Origin: Actinomycetes bacterium | Lineage (GTDB): Bacteria; Actinomycetota; Acidimicrobiia; Acidimicrobiales; Acidimicrobiaceae | Assembly: GCA_021810525.1 (NCBI GenBank) | Contig: JAJZIP010000009.1 | Span: 1-38,842, forward strand | Length of the DNA stretch: 38,842 nt | Reading direction: 5' to 3' | Shown: one piece after another, positions 8,515 through 19,792 of the stretch | How the letters are laid out: every line of letters starts with the position of its first letter | Position numbering within the stretch: the stretch's first letter is position 1 | Notes under the pieces: model-generated | Databases searched by the model: none | Told to the model about the DNA's origin: nothing | Seen by the model: only the letters and a program-made list of their open reading frames with translations | Made by a program: the position numbers and the translations under genes

Positions 8515-11283
8515 CTAAGAACCGCTCTTGCCGTGGCAATTCTTGAACTTCTGACCAGAACCACACCAACAAGGTTCGTTCCTGCCAAGCTTTTCGGTAT
8601 TCGCTTTAGTGAACGGAAGAATTTTAGCCTCGCTGTCCAGAACTTGGGCAGCCGACTCGCTCGACGAAGTCACCGTCTGCAAAGGGGCTCTTTCAGCCGC
8701 AACCAAATTCTCCTCTGTAGGCTGCACCTGGCTCAAAAGCGAGAGATCCATGACCGGCTCGTTTTGGCCCAGGTACGTGGCCTTCGACAGATCAGTGCTA
8801 GGAGCCTCCTCTTGCACCAGCTCCACGTGGAATATGTACTTGAAGTAGTCATCATCTATGACTTCTATTAGATGTGAGAACATCTCATAACCCTCACGCT
8901 GCCAGGCAACAAGGGGGTCCTGTTGTCCCATGGCACGGAGATTTATACCCTCCCTTAGGGCATCCATCTCAGTTAGGTGCTCTCGCCAACGCTGATCAAT
9001 AACTGCAAGCATGACGTCACGCTCCAAAGCGCGTGCGACCTCCACTCCACCGGCAATCTCCTGCTCGCGCTTCTCGTAGAGCGTCTCGACCTCTTGCCTC
9101 AGGCTCTCATACACCTGCTCCTTTGAGACAGCTTCAGAGAGTTCTTCGACCGTGAAGGTCGTCGGGAAATACTGACTGACCTCGGTCACAAGACCGGAAA
9201 GCTCCCACTGCTCCTGGAAATCAGAGACCAGGTACTTCTCCACTAACCCGTCGAGCGTCTTCTCGATGATCTCAATGGTCCTGCCCCTTAGGTCTTCGCC
9301 CTCGAGAACTGACCTGCGCAGTCTGTAGATGACTTTGCGCTGTGCGTCCAGGACCTCGTCGTATTTCAAGACTTCCTTTCGGATCTCAGCGTTCTTGCCC
9401 TCTACGGTCAACTGGGCTCGCTCGATGGCCTTCGAGACCATCTTGTGCTCGAGCGGGGTATCGTCAGGGAAGGTCCGGTCGAGAATATATGAGACCGCTC
9501 CAGTGGCGAAAAGGCGCATGAGCTCGTCCTCTAGGGACAGGTAGAATCTGCTCTCTCCTGGATCTCCCTGGCGCCCCGACCTGCCTCGAAGCTGATTGTC
9601 GATTCTCCTGCTTTCGTGCCGCTCCGATCCCAGAACGTAGAGCCCTCCCAGCTCTCTTATCCTGTCACCTTCAGCCCCACACTGCTCCTGAAACCGCACA
9701 AGAGTCTCAGAGATCACCGACTCGTTCTCACGATCCGTAGGGTCGATTTCTCGTGAGATCAGGTCCTGGATCGCCAGCCCTTCGGGATTGCCTCCGAGAA
9801 GGATGTCTACACCTCGGCCCGCCATATTCGTCGCTACCGTGACTGCTCGCAGACGTCCAGCCTGAGCGACAATCTCGGCCTCCCTGAAGTGCTGCTTCGC
9901 ATTCAGGACATTGTGGACGATTCCCCTCTGTGACAGAAGCTGGGACAACACCTCAGACTTCGCAACGGATGCCGTGCCGACAAGAACGGGCTGCCCTGCG
10001 GCGTTTCTCTCCTCGATGTCGTCAACGACGGCCTTGAACTTGGCAAGCTCCGTCTTGTATACGACATCAGAGTAGTTCTTTCGGATCATCTCTTTGTTGG
10101 TAGGAATCGGAACCACAGGAAGGTTATAGGTGCTTGCGAACTCGGATGCCTCAGTTTCCGCGGTTCCGGTCATGCCGGCCAACTTGGAGTACATCCTGAA
10201 ATAATTCTGCAAAGTAACGGTAGCCCAGGTGTGGTTCTCCTCTTTGATCCTTACCCGCTCCTTAGCCTCCACCGCCTGGTGCAGGCCTTCAGACCATCTG
10301 CGCCCTTCGAGGATTCGACCGGTAAATTCGTCAACAATCTTCACCTCGCCCTTGTCAACGATGTAATCCTTGTCTCTCTTGTAAAGTTCTTTGGCCCGAA
10401 GAGCCTGGGTCAGCTGGTGCAAGAGATTGACCGAGCCAAGGTCGTAAAGGTTGTCCAGGCCAAGCTGCTTTTCAACCTTTTCGATACCCTCCTCTGTGGG
10501 TACGACAATTTTCTTCTCTTCATCGACTTCATAATCATCTTCAGCAACAAGCGTTCTCACTATGGAAGCAAACTGGTAGTAGAGCTGGGCTGATTCGTCT
10601 GACGGACCCGAAATAATCAGGGGTGTTCTCGCCTCATCGATCAGAATCGAGTCGACCTCGTCAACGATGGCGTAATGGTGGCCTCTCTGGACCATCTCCC
10701 CCAACGACCTGGCCATATTATCTCGCAGGTAGTCGAAGCCAAACTCGGTGTTGGTCCCGTAGGTGACGTCAGCGTTGTACGCCTCCTGGCGCGTCCAATA
10801 TGCCTCAACGGTGGGGAGAACCAGGCCAGTCGTCAAACCCAGGAAACTATAGATTCTCCCCATGTTCGTCGCATCGCGATGCGCCAAGTAATCGTTGACG
10901 GTGACAACGTGGACCCCTTTGCCCTCCAGAGCGTTCAAATAAACAGGGAGGGTGGAGACAAGCGTCTTACCTTCACCGGTCTTCATCTCGGCGATCCAGC
11001 CAAAGTGGAGCGCCATTCCACCCATCAACTGGACGTCGAATTGGCGCTGACCAATGACCCTCACCGAAGCCTCTCGAACGACGGCAAAGGCCTCGACCAA
11101 CAGGTCATCCAGGGTCTCTCCGTCGGCGAGCCTGGCCTTGAACTCATCTGTTTTGGCACGCAACTCTTCGTCGCTCAGAGCCTGCATCTCGGGCTCCAAG
11201 TCATTTATCAATGGAACTATCTCGGCAAGGCGACGGACTTTCTTACCTTCTCCGGCTCTCAAAAGCCTTGTAAATACACTCAT
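8515..11283 (-). CDS. secA: Preprotein translocase ATPase SecA
   Basis: This 922-aa motor drives proteins through SecYEG. The Walker A motif MKTGEGKTL is at residues 100-108. The DEAD-type motif appears as IVDEVDSILIDEARTPLIISG, followed by the preprotein cross-linking domain, motif VATNMAGRGVDI, and QLRGRSGRQGDPG. The C-terminus holds the zinc/SecB-binding tail with C905, C907, C916 and H917 (CxC...CH). The presence of the tail and the overall length fit the housekeeping SecA1 rather than a shorter accessory SecA2. The ATG at 11283 follows GGAAGAG. It is 76 bases downstream of hpf. Confidence 0.97.
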   Translation of the reverse strand: MSVFTRLLRAGEGKKVRRLAEIVPLINDLEPEMQALSDEELRAKTDEFKARLADGETLDDLLVEAFAVVREASVRVIGQRQFDVQLMGGMALHFGWIAEMKTGEGKTLVSTLPVYLNALEGKGVHVVTVNDYLAHRDATNMGRIYSFLGLTTGLVLPTVEAYWTRQEAYNADVTYGTNTEFGFDYLRDNMARSLGEMVQRGHHYAIVDEVDSILIDEARTPLIISGPSDESAQLYYQFASIVRTLVAEDDYEVDEEKKIVVPTEEGIEKVEKQLGLDNLYDLGSVNLLHQLTQALRAKELYKRDKDYIVDKGEVKIVDEFTGRILEGRRWSEGLHQAVEAKERVRIKEENHTWATVTLQNYFRMYSKLAGMTGTAETEASEFASTYNLPVVPIPTNKEMIRKNYSDVVYKTELAKFKAVVDDIEERNAAGQPVLVGTASVAKSEVLSQLLSQRGIVHNVLNAKQHFREAEIVAQAGRLRAVTVATNMAGRGVDILLGGNPEGLAIQDLISREIDPTDRENESVISETLVRFQEQCGAEGDRIRELGGLYVLGSERHESRRIDNQLRGRSGRQGDPGESRFYLSLEDELMRLFATGAVSYILDRTFPDDTPLEHKMVSKAIERAQLTVEGKNAEIRKEVLKYDEVLDAQRKVIYRLRRSVLEGEDLRGRTIEIIEKTLDGLVEKYLVSDFQEQWELSGLVTEVSQYFPTTFTVEELSEAVSKEQVYESLRQEVETLYEKREQEIAGGVEVARALERDVMLAVIDQRWREHLTEMDALREGINLRAMGQQDPLVAWQREGYEMFSHLIEVIDDDYFKYIFHVELVQEEAPSTDLSKATYLGQNEPVMDLSLLSQVQPTEENLVAAERAPLQTVTSSSESAAQVLDSEAKILPFTKANTEKLGRNEPCWCGSGQKFKNCHGKSGS

Positions 11284-11359
11284 GGCTCTTCCATCGTACC
11301 TAGAGAATCCGCCTCTACGTGCCGAGCCAATACAACGATGATGACATTGACGTCGTGAA

Positions 11360-11905
11360 TCAGACGGACACCTCTGAGTCTATGAGTCCTATTGATCCGT
11401 CGGAACGCTCGTAGACTACTGCTGGACTGCCGGTATCTTCGTTCGTGAAAAAGTAAAAGCTGTGAGATAGCAGTTCCATGTGCAAGATGGCCTCTGCCGG
11501 AGTCATCGACTCTATTTTGAAGGTCTTCGTCTTGACTGGACTACGGCGTGCAAGGCTGCCGTCGACAGCCTTTCCGTTCTCAGCCCGGTGGTGTGGCTGA
11601 GAGCGACAAATCAATTTTCCCTTCAATTTCTCTAGACGGTGCTCAAGCTTTTCAATCACTCTGTCAAAGGCTTCCATGACCTCAAAGCCTGATCCTTTGG
11701 CCCTTACCACGTGGCCGTGACCATCGTGCATGGAAACCTCACAGACCTCTCTTTCGGCAATTCTGGGATTCTTTTCCTCGTACAACGCAATCTCCGCCTT
11801 CTCCATACCATCTAGGAACCTGGCGAGATGAGTGAGCCGCTCTTCCATCCTTTCGCGTTGCCCGGAGCCAATACTGACATTACGTGAGCGAAAAGCAATT
11901 TGCAC
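11360..11905 (-). CDS. hpf: Ribosome hibernation promoting factor, long form
   Basis: The 181-aa protein has the two domains of long HPF. The N-terminal RaiA-like ribosome-binding domain spans about residues 1-95 (start MQIAFRSRNVSIG, then VRAKGSGFEVMEAFDRVIEKLEHRLEKLKGKL). The C-terminal dimerisation domain spans about 125-181 (TFKIESMTPAEAILHMELLSHSFYFFTNEDTG). It dimerises 70S ribosomes into inactive 100S particles in stationary phase or stress. The start is GTG at 11905, four bases after GGGGG. A promoter candidate is visible at 11989-12018. It leads the hpf-secA-prfB-ftsE-ftsX run. Confidence 0.95.
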   Translation of the reverse strand: MQIAFRSRNVSIGSGQRERMEERLTHLARFLDGMEKAEIALYEEKNPRIAEREVCEVSMHDGHGHVVRAKGSGFEVMEAFDRVIEKLEHRLEKLKGKLICRSQPHHRAENGKAVDGSLARRSPVKTKTFKIESMTPAEAILHMELLSHSFYFFTNEDTGSPAVVYERSDGSIGLIDSEVSV

Positions 11906-11988
11906 TGTGCCCCCTTTATGTTGTATTGATAACCTGCCTCAATTCCATTCTGCAACTTGTCGCTGACTTCTGCCATAAGAAATCGGCA

Positions 11989-12018
11989 CTTATCACACAA
12001 ATATGCAAAATTGGTCAA
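11989..12018 (-). promoter_or_regulatory. Promoter candidate for hpf-secA-prfB-ftsEX
   Basis: On the minus strand a -35 TTGACC (12013-12018) is separated by 18 bases from GATAAG (11989-11994), a 5/6 and 4/6 match to the housekeeping consensus. Transcription would begin near 11982, giving a leader of about 77 bases before the hpf GTG at 11905. It lies immediately downstream of the hairpin at 12035-12068, as expected at a transcription-unit boundary. Confidence 0.55.
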
Positions 12019-12034
12019 TGGGCTGCGGAACTAC

Positions 12035-12068
12035 AAAAGGGGCAGGCTGTTGACAGCCCGCCCCTTTT
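12035..12068 (-). terminator. Strong hairpin, probable terminator between ahcY and hpf
   Basis: Two 15-base arms (12035-12049 and 12054-12068) flank a 4-base loop. On the minus strand every position pairs, with one G-U wobble; on the plus strand that position is an A-C mismatch. The arm ends in TTTT in either direction, and the plus strand continues with CC and five more T. The complete pairing on the minus strand favours termination of the ahcY transcript just before the hpf promoter. Confidence 0.6.
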
Positions 12069-12355
12069 CCTTTTTCACTCTGTTGTAGCTGACCTGATCT
12101 TTTGCCCCACACCCGCCTGCTGAGCCATTAACAGGAGCCTGAGGCGCAAAACCCGCCGATCCCAGACTCATATCCCGTTTTATCGCCTCTCCACCATGCA
12201 GCGCCATTCGCCGACAAGATGGGCAGGACTTACCTCTAAGCCGCACCATGATCACCAACCAGAAGTTGGCTTACGTGGATCGTTTCGCCTGCGACTGGCA
12301 TCGACTTTCAATCACAGACCTACAACAGATCTAGTTAAAACTCTATCTCAAAAGT

Positions 12356-14709
<2,354 letters not shown>

Positions 14710-14759
14710 GCTGATACCTCAAACCTGAATCTCTAGAAGTTGGATAGAACTCGAAACGG

Positions 14760-14972
14760 CTAAGAACTTTTGGATAGCGCCATCAACCGTACATGCTCTT
14801 CTTCATCGACAACCTGGGATTCGTCAACAAGCATGATGGGAATGTTCTGCTTGACCGAGTAGCGTCTCTTGAGCCTGGGATTGTAAAGAGTGTCCTCGGC
14901 CGGAAAATACAGTAGCTCACCCTTGTCGATTGGACAGACAAGAATCTCCAAGAGCTTGGGGTCCAGTGTCAC
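14760..14972 (-). CDS. Trm112-like small protein
   Basis: The 70-aa protein begins MTLDPKLLEILVCPIDKGEL and continues with YNPRLKRRYSVKQNIPIML, the pattern of bacterial Trm112-like proteins. Eukaryotic and archaeal Trm112 proteins activate methyltransferases; the bacterial role is unsettled. Only one Cys remains of the two CxxC pairs of the zinc-binding versions, so zinc binding is unlikely; this loss is common in actinobacterial members. The start is GTG at 14972, two bases past the manB stop, with AAGGA overlapping the end of manB. This suggests translational coupling within the manB-PGI/PMI cluster. Confidence 0.88.
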   Translation of the reverse strand: MTLDPKLLEILVCPIDKGELLYFPAEDTLYNPRLKRRYSVKQNIPIMLVDESQVVDEEEHVRLMALSKSS

Positions 14973-14973
14973 A

Positions 14974-16335
14974 CTATTTCCTTTCAGAATCAGCTTTCGA
15001 AATAACGGCCAGGACCTCTTGGACCTTTGACGCCACTTCCAGGTCGGACTTAGCTTCCAGATTCAGTCTGAGGAGAGGTTCCGTGTTTGAAGGACGCACG
15101 TTGAACCACCAATCTCCCAAATCCACTGTCAGTCCATCCATATGATCCATTTTGCCACGGCCCTCATATGCATTCTCGATGAAGGCCAAGACGTCGTTGA
15201 CGTCTTGCACCTTGGTATTCACCTCGCCTGAAGCACTATAGCGCTCCAGCTCCGTGCGCAGCTGAGAGAGAGGCCGGTCCGACGTCGACAGGACCTCCAA
15301 TATGACCATCGCAGCTATTAGACCTGAGTCGGCGCGGAAATTATCTCTGAAGTAGTAGTGGCCAGAATGCTCTCCCGCAAATAGAGCATCCGTCTCACCC
15401 ATAACCGTCTTGATGAAGCTGTGGCCCACACGGGTCTTGATCGGTATCCCTCCATTTTCGCTAATGATTTCCGGGACCGCCTTGGAACAGATCAGATTGT
15501 AGAGGATCTTTGAGCCGGGGTATTTCGCCAGCAGCGCCTTGGCCACCAGTGAGGTGGTAGTCGAACCCGAGATTGTCTGGCCTTGGTCGTCAACCAGGAA
15601 CACCCGGTCAGCATCCCCGTCGAATGCGAGCCCCACATCCGCGGCGGTCGCAACAACATGCTGTTTCAGATCGATGAGATTTTCAGGCTGAATCGGGTCT
15701 GCCGGATGGTTCGGAAAATTACCGTCGAGCTCAGGAAAGAGAATCTCGAGCTGAAACGGAAGCTCCGAAAATACGGCAGGTACGACCAAACCCCCCATTC
15801 CATTGGCCGTATCCACAACGACCTTGAGCGGCTTTAGTTTATCCAAATCGATGAAAGATCGGACGTGCTCGGCAAAGCGGGTCAGCATCTCCCTCTGCTC
15901 GTATGAACCCATTCTCGCTGCAGAGGGAATCCCGTTGTCCAGAAAGCCCTGTGCTGTATCAGCGATCTCCGCCAGGCCGTTATCCGAACTGATTGGCCGA
16001 GCCCCTGAGAGGCACATCTTTATGCCGTTGTAGACAGCAGGATTGTGCGAAGCGGTAAACATGGCTCCGGGTATGTCGAGCTCGCCGGTGGAAAAATAAA
16101 GCATATCCGTGGACCCCAGGCCCAGATCGATGATCCCGGTTCCGACACTCCTTGCGCCGTCCATGAAAGCTGAGCTGAGCTGCTCGCCCGAGACCCTCAT
16201 GTCCCTTGCCACCGCGATCTTCGAACTCCTCGAAAATACTGCGAATGCGGCGCCGATTGCTCGAGCAATATCGCTGTTCAACTGGTCGGGGACGGTGCCC
16301 CTGACATCATAAGCCTTGAAAATCGCGGAAATCAT
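14974..16335 (-). CDS. manB: Phosphomannomutase / phosphoglucomutase
   Basis: The 453-aa alpha-D-phosphohexomutase interconverts mannose-6-P and mannose-1-P, and probably the glucose forms. The phosphoserine is S96 in TASHNP (94-99). The metal loop DGDADR is at 239-244, the sugar-specificity loop is GEHSGHYYF, and the C-terminal phosphate-binding loop is RPSNTEPLLRL. All four catalytic signatures of the family are intact. It lies 62 bases after the GT-C-like membrane protein gene and one base before the Trm112-like gene. It probably supplies mannose-1-P for GDP-mannose and cell-envelope mannosides (inference). ATG at 16335. Confidence 0.93.
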   Translation of the reverse strand: MISAIFKAYDVRGTVPDQLNSDIARAIGAAFAVFSRSSKIAVARDMRVSGEQLSSAFMDGARSVGTGIIDLGLGSTDMLYFSTGELDIPGAMFTASHNPAVYNGIKMCLSGARPISSDNGLAEIADTAQGFLDNGIPSAARMGSYEQREMLTRFAEHVRSFIDLDKLKPLKVVVDTANGMGGLVVPAVFSELPFQLEILFPELDGNFPNHPADPIQPENLIDLKQHVVATAADVGLAFDGDADRVFLVDDQGQTISGSTTTSLVAKALLAKYPGSKILYNLICSKAVPEIISENGGIPIKTRVGHSFIKTVMGETDALFAGEHSGHYYFRDNFRADSGLIAAMVILEVLSTSDRPLSQLRTELERYSASGEVNTKVQDVNDVLAFIENAYEGRGKMDHMDGLTVDLGDWWFNVRPSNTEPLLRLNLEAKSDLEVASKVQEVLAVISKADSERK

Positions 16336-16397
16336 TTGTCTAAGAACCTTTGCATTACTTCAACCCCGCAGACCGGATTGACACACGGAGAGTAACT

Positions 16398-18872
16398 CTA
16401 GTCGATGGATGCTAACAAATCCTTGGATCGCTTACGCTTCACGATCATGACAACCACCGCCACAATTGAAATGAGTGACAATCCATACCCAATGTAGTCG
16501 ATCGGGGTCATTCCGTAATAGACAACCACGTGATGCGATGTCGGAATGACAACCATAAGGTTTGGGGCCACCCTGTAGGGGCCCTGGCCACCTTTGACCT
16601 GCCAGTTGGGAAAGTAGGAGATCTTGACCAATACGGGCGCGTTTAGCTTCGAGACGCTGAACGAGATCGACGAATTCTTCTGAGAGACACCGCTCACCTG
16701 GGTCGGAGAAACCGGGCTAGAGGGATAATTCGTCGAATCCGCCGCTACCCTTGACCAGCTTGCCGGACCCGACTGAGCGGGTATGACCGACCACCTGCTC
16801 GGATTGTCATACCAAGTCATGACGGTGTTCACCCACGAGGCCTGACTGGGGTTCACCCCGCTCAAGACCACCGGCCAGCTTTTCAGAGGTTCAACCTTGG
16901 CAGAGTTCTTCACAAGATAGATGCTCCAGGTCCACCCAAGCACAGAATTGAGCCCAGCCGAGGGCTGAAGCGCCGGAACCGTCGCAATCTTCTGTAGCTG
17001 CGAATCCTGATTAGCCTGGGTGACCACGCTGGGTGAGAAAGCCATGAAGTACTTGACGCCGAGTAGCTGCAGGTGCTGAACACCAAGTGCGACATTCAGT
17101 CCGTTGTACGGGAGGCCCGACATGGCCTCAGACGGAGATGCCGACAGCTCGGACTGGTTCATGAAATGGAACGGCGTTGTTGCGGAAGACTCAAAGAACA
17201 GGCCTTCCATGGAATCTACGCATCCATTTGTCCAATACGGCAGCAACATAAGCGCCATGGGAGTGCCAAAAGAGTTCTCCCCTGAGTTGTACTCCCACAT
17301 GGCTTGGCCACATCCATACTGCTTTCCCACATTTTGCATTGTCGCCATGAGTTCCCGATAGGCCGGGTAGTCGGGCTTTCCTTCATATCCGGTGTAGTTC
17401 CAGCTGATCCACGAAGGCACGAAGCTCTGCGCTGGCTTTATGGGAAGCCAGGACTGAGCCGGAAACAGCCCTAGAGCTGAGATGAGGAACACGACTACCG
17501 AAGCCAGTACTCCGACTAGAAAGTGGCCCCTCACTCCTATGGCTTTTCCATCGGAGCCGAACCAACCGGGCTTCTTCTTTGGCTCAGGTTGATGCGTGGC
17601 AAGAACATCACTGATCTCCTGTTGGGCAAGATCAAGCCCGATCAACGAAATCGGCGGCGAGTACTCGTCTCCATCGAAAGGAACCGTTTCGCCAACCTCC
17701 GCCCCGGCTGTAATCGGGCCCGCCGGAGGCTTGGGGACCCTCGCTTTAAATCTGCGATAGGCCCCGGCCAAAATGAGCCCAAAATTGCCAAGGAAGATGC
17801 CGGAAAGTGTATAAAGGGACAGAACCCAAAATGGCAGCGCCCTGGCGTTGTATACGGCACTGTTGGGCAAGAACACAAAGGCTGCAGCCGAGAGTAAAGC
17901 CATCACTGCCAAAAGGACTCCGAGTACCTGCTTTCTCCAGACAGAAACGACGACTCCAAGAACGGACATGGCCAGCCAGGGACGCAGCGAGTGTGGAAAG
18001 AGCGAACTCCCATAGGTCGTGACCTTCGACCAGCCCATCGAGGTGGAATAGGCTATCCGAAAAGCAAATGGTAGGGCCCAGAAGGCACTGATCAGTGCGG
18101 CCAATACCACAAGCCCAACGATGAACGGTAGATCGGACCAGCTCTTGTAGTAGATCCTCTTCAAAAGGATCAAGACAATTAGTGCAAACCCGACCCAGAA
18201 TGACGGAAGTATATGAGCCAAAGTCGCGAGAGCGAATATCAGGGCCCCCAGGGCCATATCTCTCCTAGTCAAACCGCGCTTTGCCGCAATAGCCACGACG
18301 AAGATGCCAAGCGCCAGGGAGAGGGAAAACGAGTATTCGCCAGCCAGAGTTGATGCCAGGTTCCCGCCATCGATGGTGTAACTCGTGTCAAAAAGATATC
18401 CCACGCCGACCAGGGCGACACATAGCGGAATTGGTCGTGGAAGCTCGAACTTCTTGCCAAGCACGTAAAGGCTCGGTATGAGGATGAGAGAGCCAAGTAT
18501 TGTGATCAACTTGAAGGCAACGTTGTAGGTGATGAAGAGGTTGAGGAGCGCCACAAGAATCGACGGAAGCGGAAAATAGAAGCCCAGTAGGGGGAAGCCG
18601 TCGTACCAGGCACTGCTCCAGCCGGTCAGGCGAAAGTGGTTGAAAACCTGGTGCTCGGCAAGCCACGGAACGATGAAATGAGCACCGGTGTCACCTCCCG
18701 TCGTCGTTGAGTTTGAAAGGATCAGCGAGGGATGGAGCTGCCATATGACAAATGCGAGAGCCAACACTATAAAGGCCCTGTCGATCATCTTCGCTTTCTG
18801 GTCGGCGCTTAGTCCACTTAGACGCTGCCTCAGTGATTGCACCAATCCATCATGCCCGATTAAATCAGACAT
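16398..18872 (-). CDS. Large polytopic membrane protein, PTPS-related / GT-C-like
   Basis: The 824-aa protein has a cytoplasmic N-terminus, TM1 at about 31-47, then the luminal segment GGDTGAH (59-65) and GWSSAWYDGFP (84-94), followed by about ten hydrophobic segments. A charged cytoplasmic insert lies around 375-445. A large exposed domain spans about 470-790, then a final TM and a basic tail. The acidic first external loop and topology match the membrane family named for a 6-pyruvoyl-tetrahydropterin synthase-related domain, which looks like GT-C lipid-linked glycosyltransferases. Enzymatic activity is not proven for that family. Placement between a CPBP protease and manB suggests an envelope glycosylation role. 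ATG at 18872, with AAGGAG at a long 12-base spacing. Confidence 0.8.
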   Translation of the reverse strand: MSDLIGHDGLVQSLRQRLSGLSADQKAKMIDRAFIVLALAFVIWQLHPSLILSNSTTTGGDTGAHFIVPWLAEHQVFNHFRLTGWSSAWYDGFPLLGFYFPLPSILVALLNLFITYNVAFKLITILGSLILIPSLYVLGKKFELPRPIPLCVALVGVGYLFDTSYTIDGGNLASTLAGEYSFSLSLALGIFVVAIAAKRGLTRRDMALGALIFALATLAHILPSFWVGFALIVLILLKRIYYKSWSDLPFIVGLVVLAALISAFWALPFAFRIAYSTSMGWSKVTTYGSSLFPHSLRPWLAMSVLGVVVSVWRKQVLGVLLAVMALLSAAAFVFLPNSAVYNARALPFWVLSLYTLSGIFLGNFGLILAGAYRRFKARVPKPPAGPITAGAEVGETVPFDGDEYSPPISLIGLDLAQQEISDVLATHQPEPKKKPGWFGSDGKAIGVRGHFLVGVLASVVVFLISALGLFPAQSWLPIKPAQSFVPSWISWNYTGYEGKPDYPAYRELMATMQNVGKQYGCGQAMWEYNSGENSFGTPMALMLLPYWTNGCVDSMEGLFFESSATTPFHFMNQSELSASPSEAMSGLPYNGLNVALGVQHLQLLGVKYFMAFSPSVVTQANQDSQLQKIATVPALQPSAGLNSVLGWTWSIYLVKNSAKVEPLKSWPVVLSGVNPSQASWVNTVMTWYDNPSRWSVIPAQSGPASWSRVAADSTNYPSSPVSPTQVSGVSQKNSSISFSVSKLNAPVLVKISYFPNWQVKGGQGPYRVAPNLMVVIPTSHHVVVYYGMTPIDYIGYGLSLISIVAVVVMIVKRKRSKDLLASID

Positions 18873-18910
18873 AGAGAGTCACTGCTCCTTGTCCAAAAAC
18901 CAACTCATCG

Positions 18911-19726
18911 TTAGTGAATCTTTATCAGTGCAATTAGCGTTACGGCATTGAATGCACCGTGAGCAAACATCCCGGGCCCGAGACGGCCAAACTTCAACCT
19001 CATGGCGGCCAAGATCAGGCCGAAGAATGCGAGGCCCAACAGCTGCAGCGGCTCCCCATGGGCCAAGCCAAATAGCAGAGCCGATATCACCGCAGCAAGA
19101 AACGATGACACCGATTCGGGAAAGCGAGAAAACCTGTACTTGAGCGATCCCAGCAAAAGCCCGCGAAAGTAGAGCTCCTCCACTATAGGAGCTCCCACCG
19201 CGAGGAAAAGCGCCAGAATCAAAAGGCCGAACCCATGGCCAAGACCGGTGATTGTCTGAGCCGGCTGGCTCAACTTTTCTGAGAGGTTCGGAATCATGCG
19301 CTCGAAAGGGTAGTACAGAAGCGGAATGATCACCAGCTGGCCGAGAATCCCGATCGGAACACCAATGACCACATCCTGTAGAACGACACGATTAAGGCCG
19401 AAATCAGATCTCAGCGAGCCTGAGCCCCTTTTCTTCGACGCATAGATCACTGCAGCCAGCAGCCCCGTCCAAAGGCCCAACAGGTTCGCGATCAAAGCGC
19501 CAAGGGAGTTGGTCGCGGTCGCGTTTGCCGGAGCACCTGTCACCGTCAGCTCCACCAAGACATATATCGTTGCAAACAGATACCCCACGAGGAAGCCGAT
19601 GACAGCAATTGAAAGCGCATTGATCCCTTTTAGACTCTCACGCGGAGCCGGCTCCCACTCGTTCACCTCAACGAGGTTAGCCCATCTTCCGACAGGTTGA
19701 GCCCATGTCAAAACTCTGGGGAGCAC
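18911..19726 (-). CDS. CPBP-family (CAAX-type) intramembrane metalloprotease
   Basis: The 271-aa membrane protein carries the three CPBP/ABI signatures: EELYFR at 183-188, H223 in GLAHGE, and FAHGAFN at 255-261. These form the glutamate/histidine zinc site inside the membrane. About seven hydrophobic segments surround them. Family members cleave membrane-bound peptides or are involved in bacteriocin immunity; the substrate here is unknown. I use GTG 19726, the longest frame, but no ribosome-binding site is visible. An internal GTG in the first 25 codons is possible. It is divergent from ftsH and heads the minus-strand cluster through ahcY. Confidence 0.85.
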   Translation of the reverse strand: MLPRVLTWAQPVGRWANLVEVNEWEPAPRESLKGINALSIAVIGFLVGYLFATIYVLVELTVTGAPANATATNSLGALIANLLGLWTGLLAAVIYASKKRGSGSLRSDFGLNRVVLQDVVIGVPIGILGQLVIIPLLYYPFERMIPNLSEKLSQPAQTITGLGHGFGLLILALFLAVGAPIVEELYFRGLLLGSLKYRFSRFPESVSSFLAAVISALLFGLAHGEPLQLLGLAFFGLILAAMRLKFGRLGPGMFAHGAFNAVTLIALIKIH

Positions 19727-19792
19727 ACGAAATGACGCGACTTGAGAAATCTATTAATCATTTATTTCCTTTGCACGCCTAACATGTGGTAT

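Larger units (their letters stand above)
11906..12355. other. Intergenic region between ahcY and hpf
   Basis: This 450-base stretch holds, in the minus direction, a roughly 285-base tail after ahcY with no convincing gene, a strong hairpin (12035-12068), and a promoter for hpf (11989-12018). In related actinobacteria comF often lies upstream of hpf. A minus frame at 12031-12258 contains one CPSC pair but no phosphoribosyltransferase signature, and its last codons run through the hairpin, so I do not call it. Confidence 0.55.

Noticed and set aside
11812-12018. 68-codon minus-strand frame overlapping hpf
   Set aside because: It starts at a TTG that is part of the hpf -35 element and runs out of frame into hpf; the promoter and leader explain the sequence.
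12031-12258. 75-codon minus frame with a CPSC pair, considered as a comF remnant
   Set aside because: There is no phosphoribosyltransferase motif or second Cys pair, and its last codons are the terminator hairpin.
19742-19792. TTG-initiated 17-codon extension of ftsH
   Set aside because: The extension is hydrophobic and unlike FtsH, has no ribosome-binding site, and occupies the space needed for the divergent promoters.
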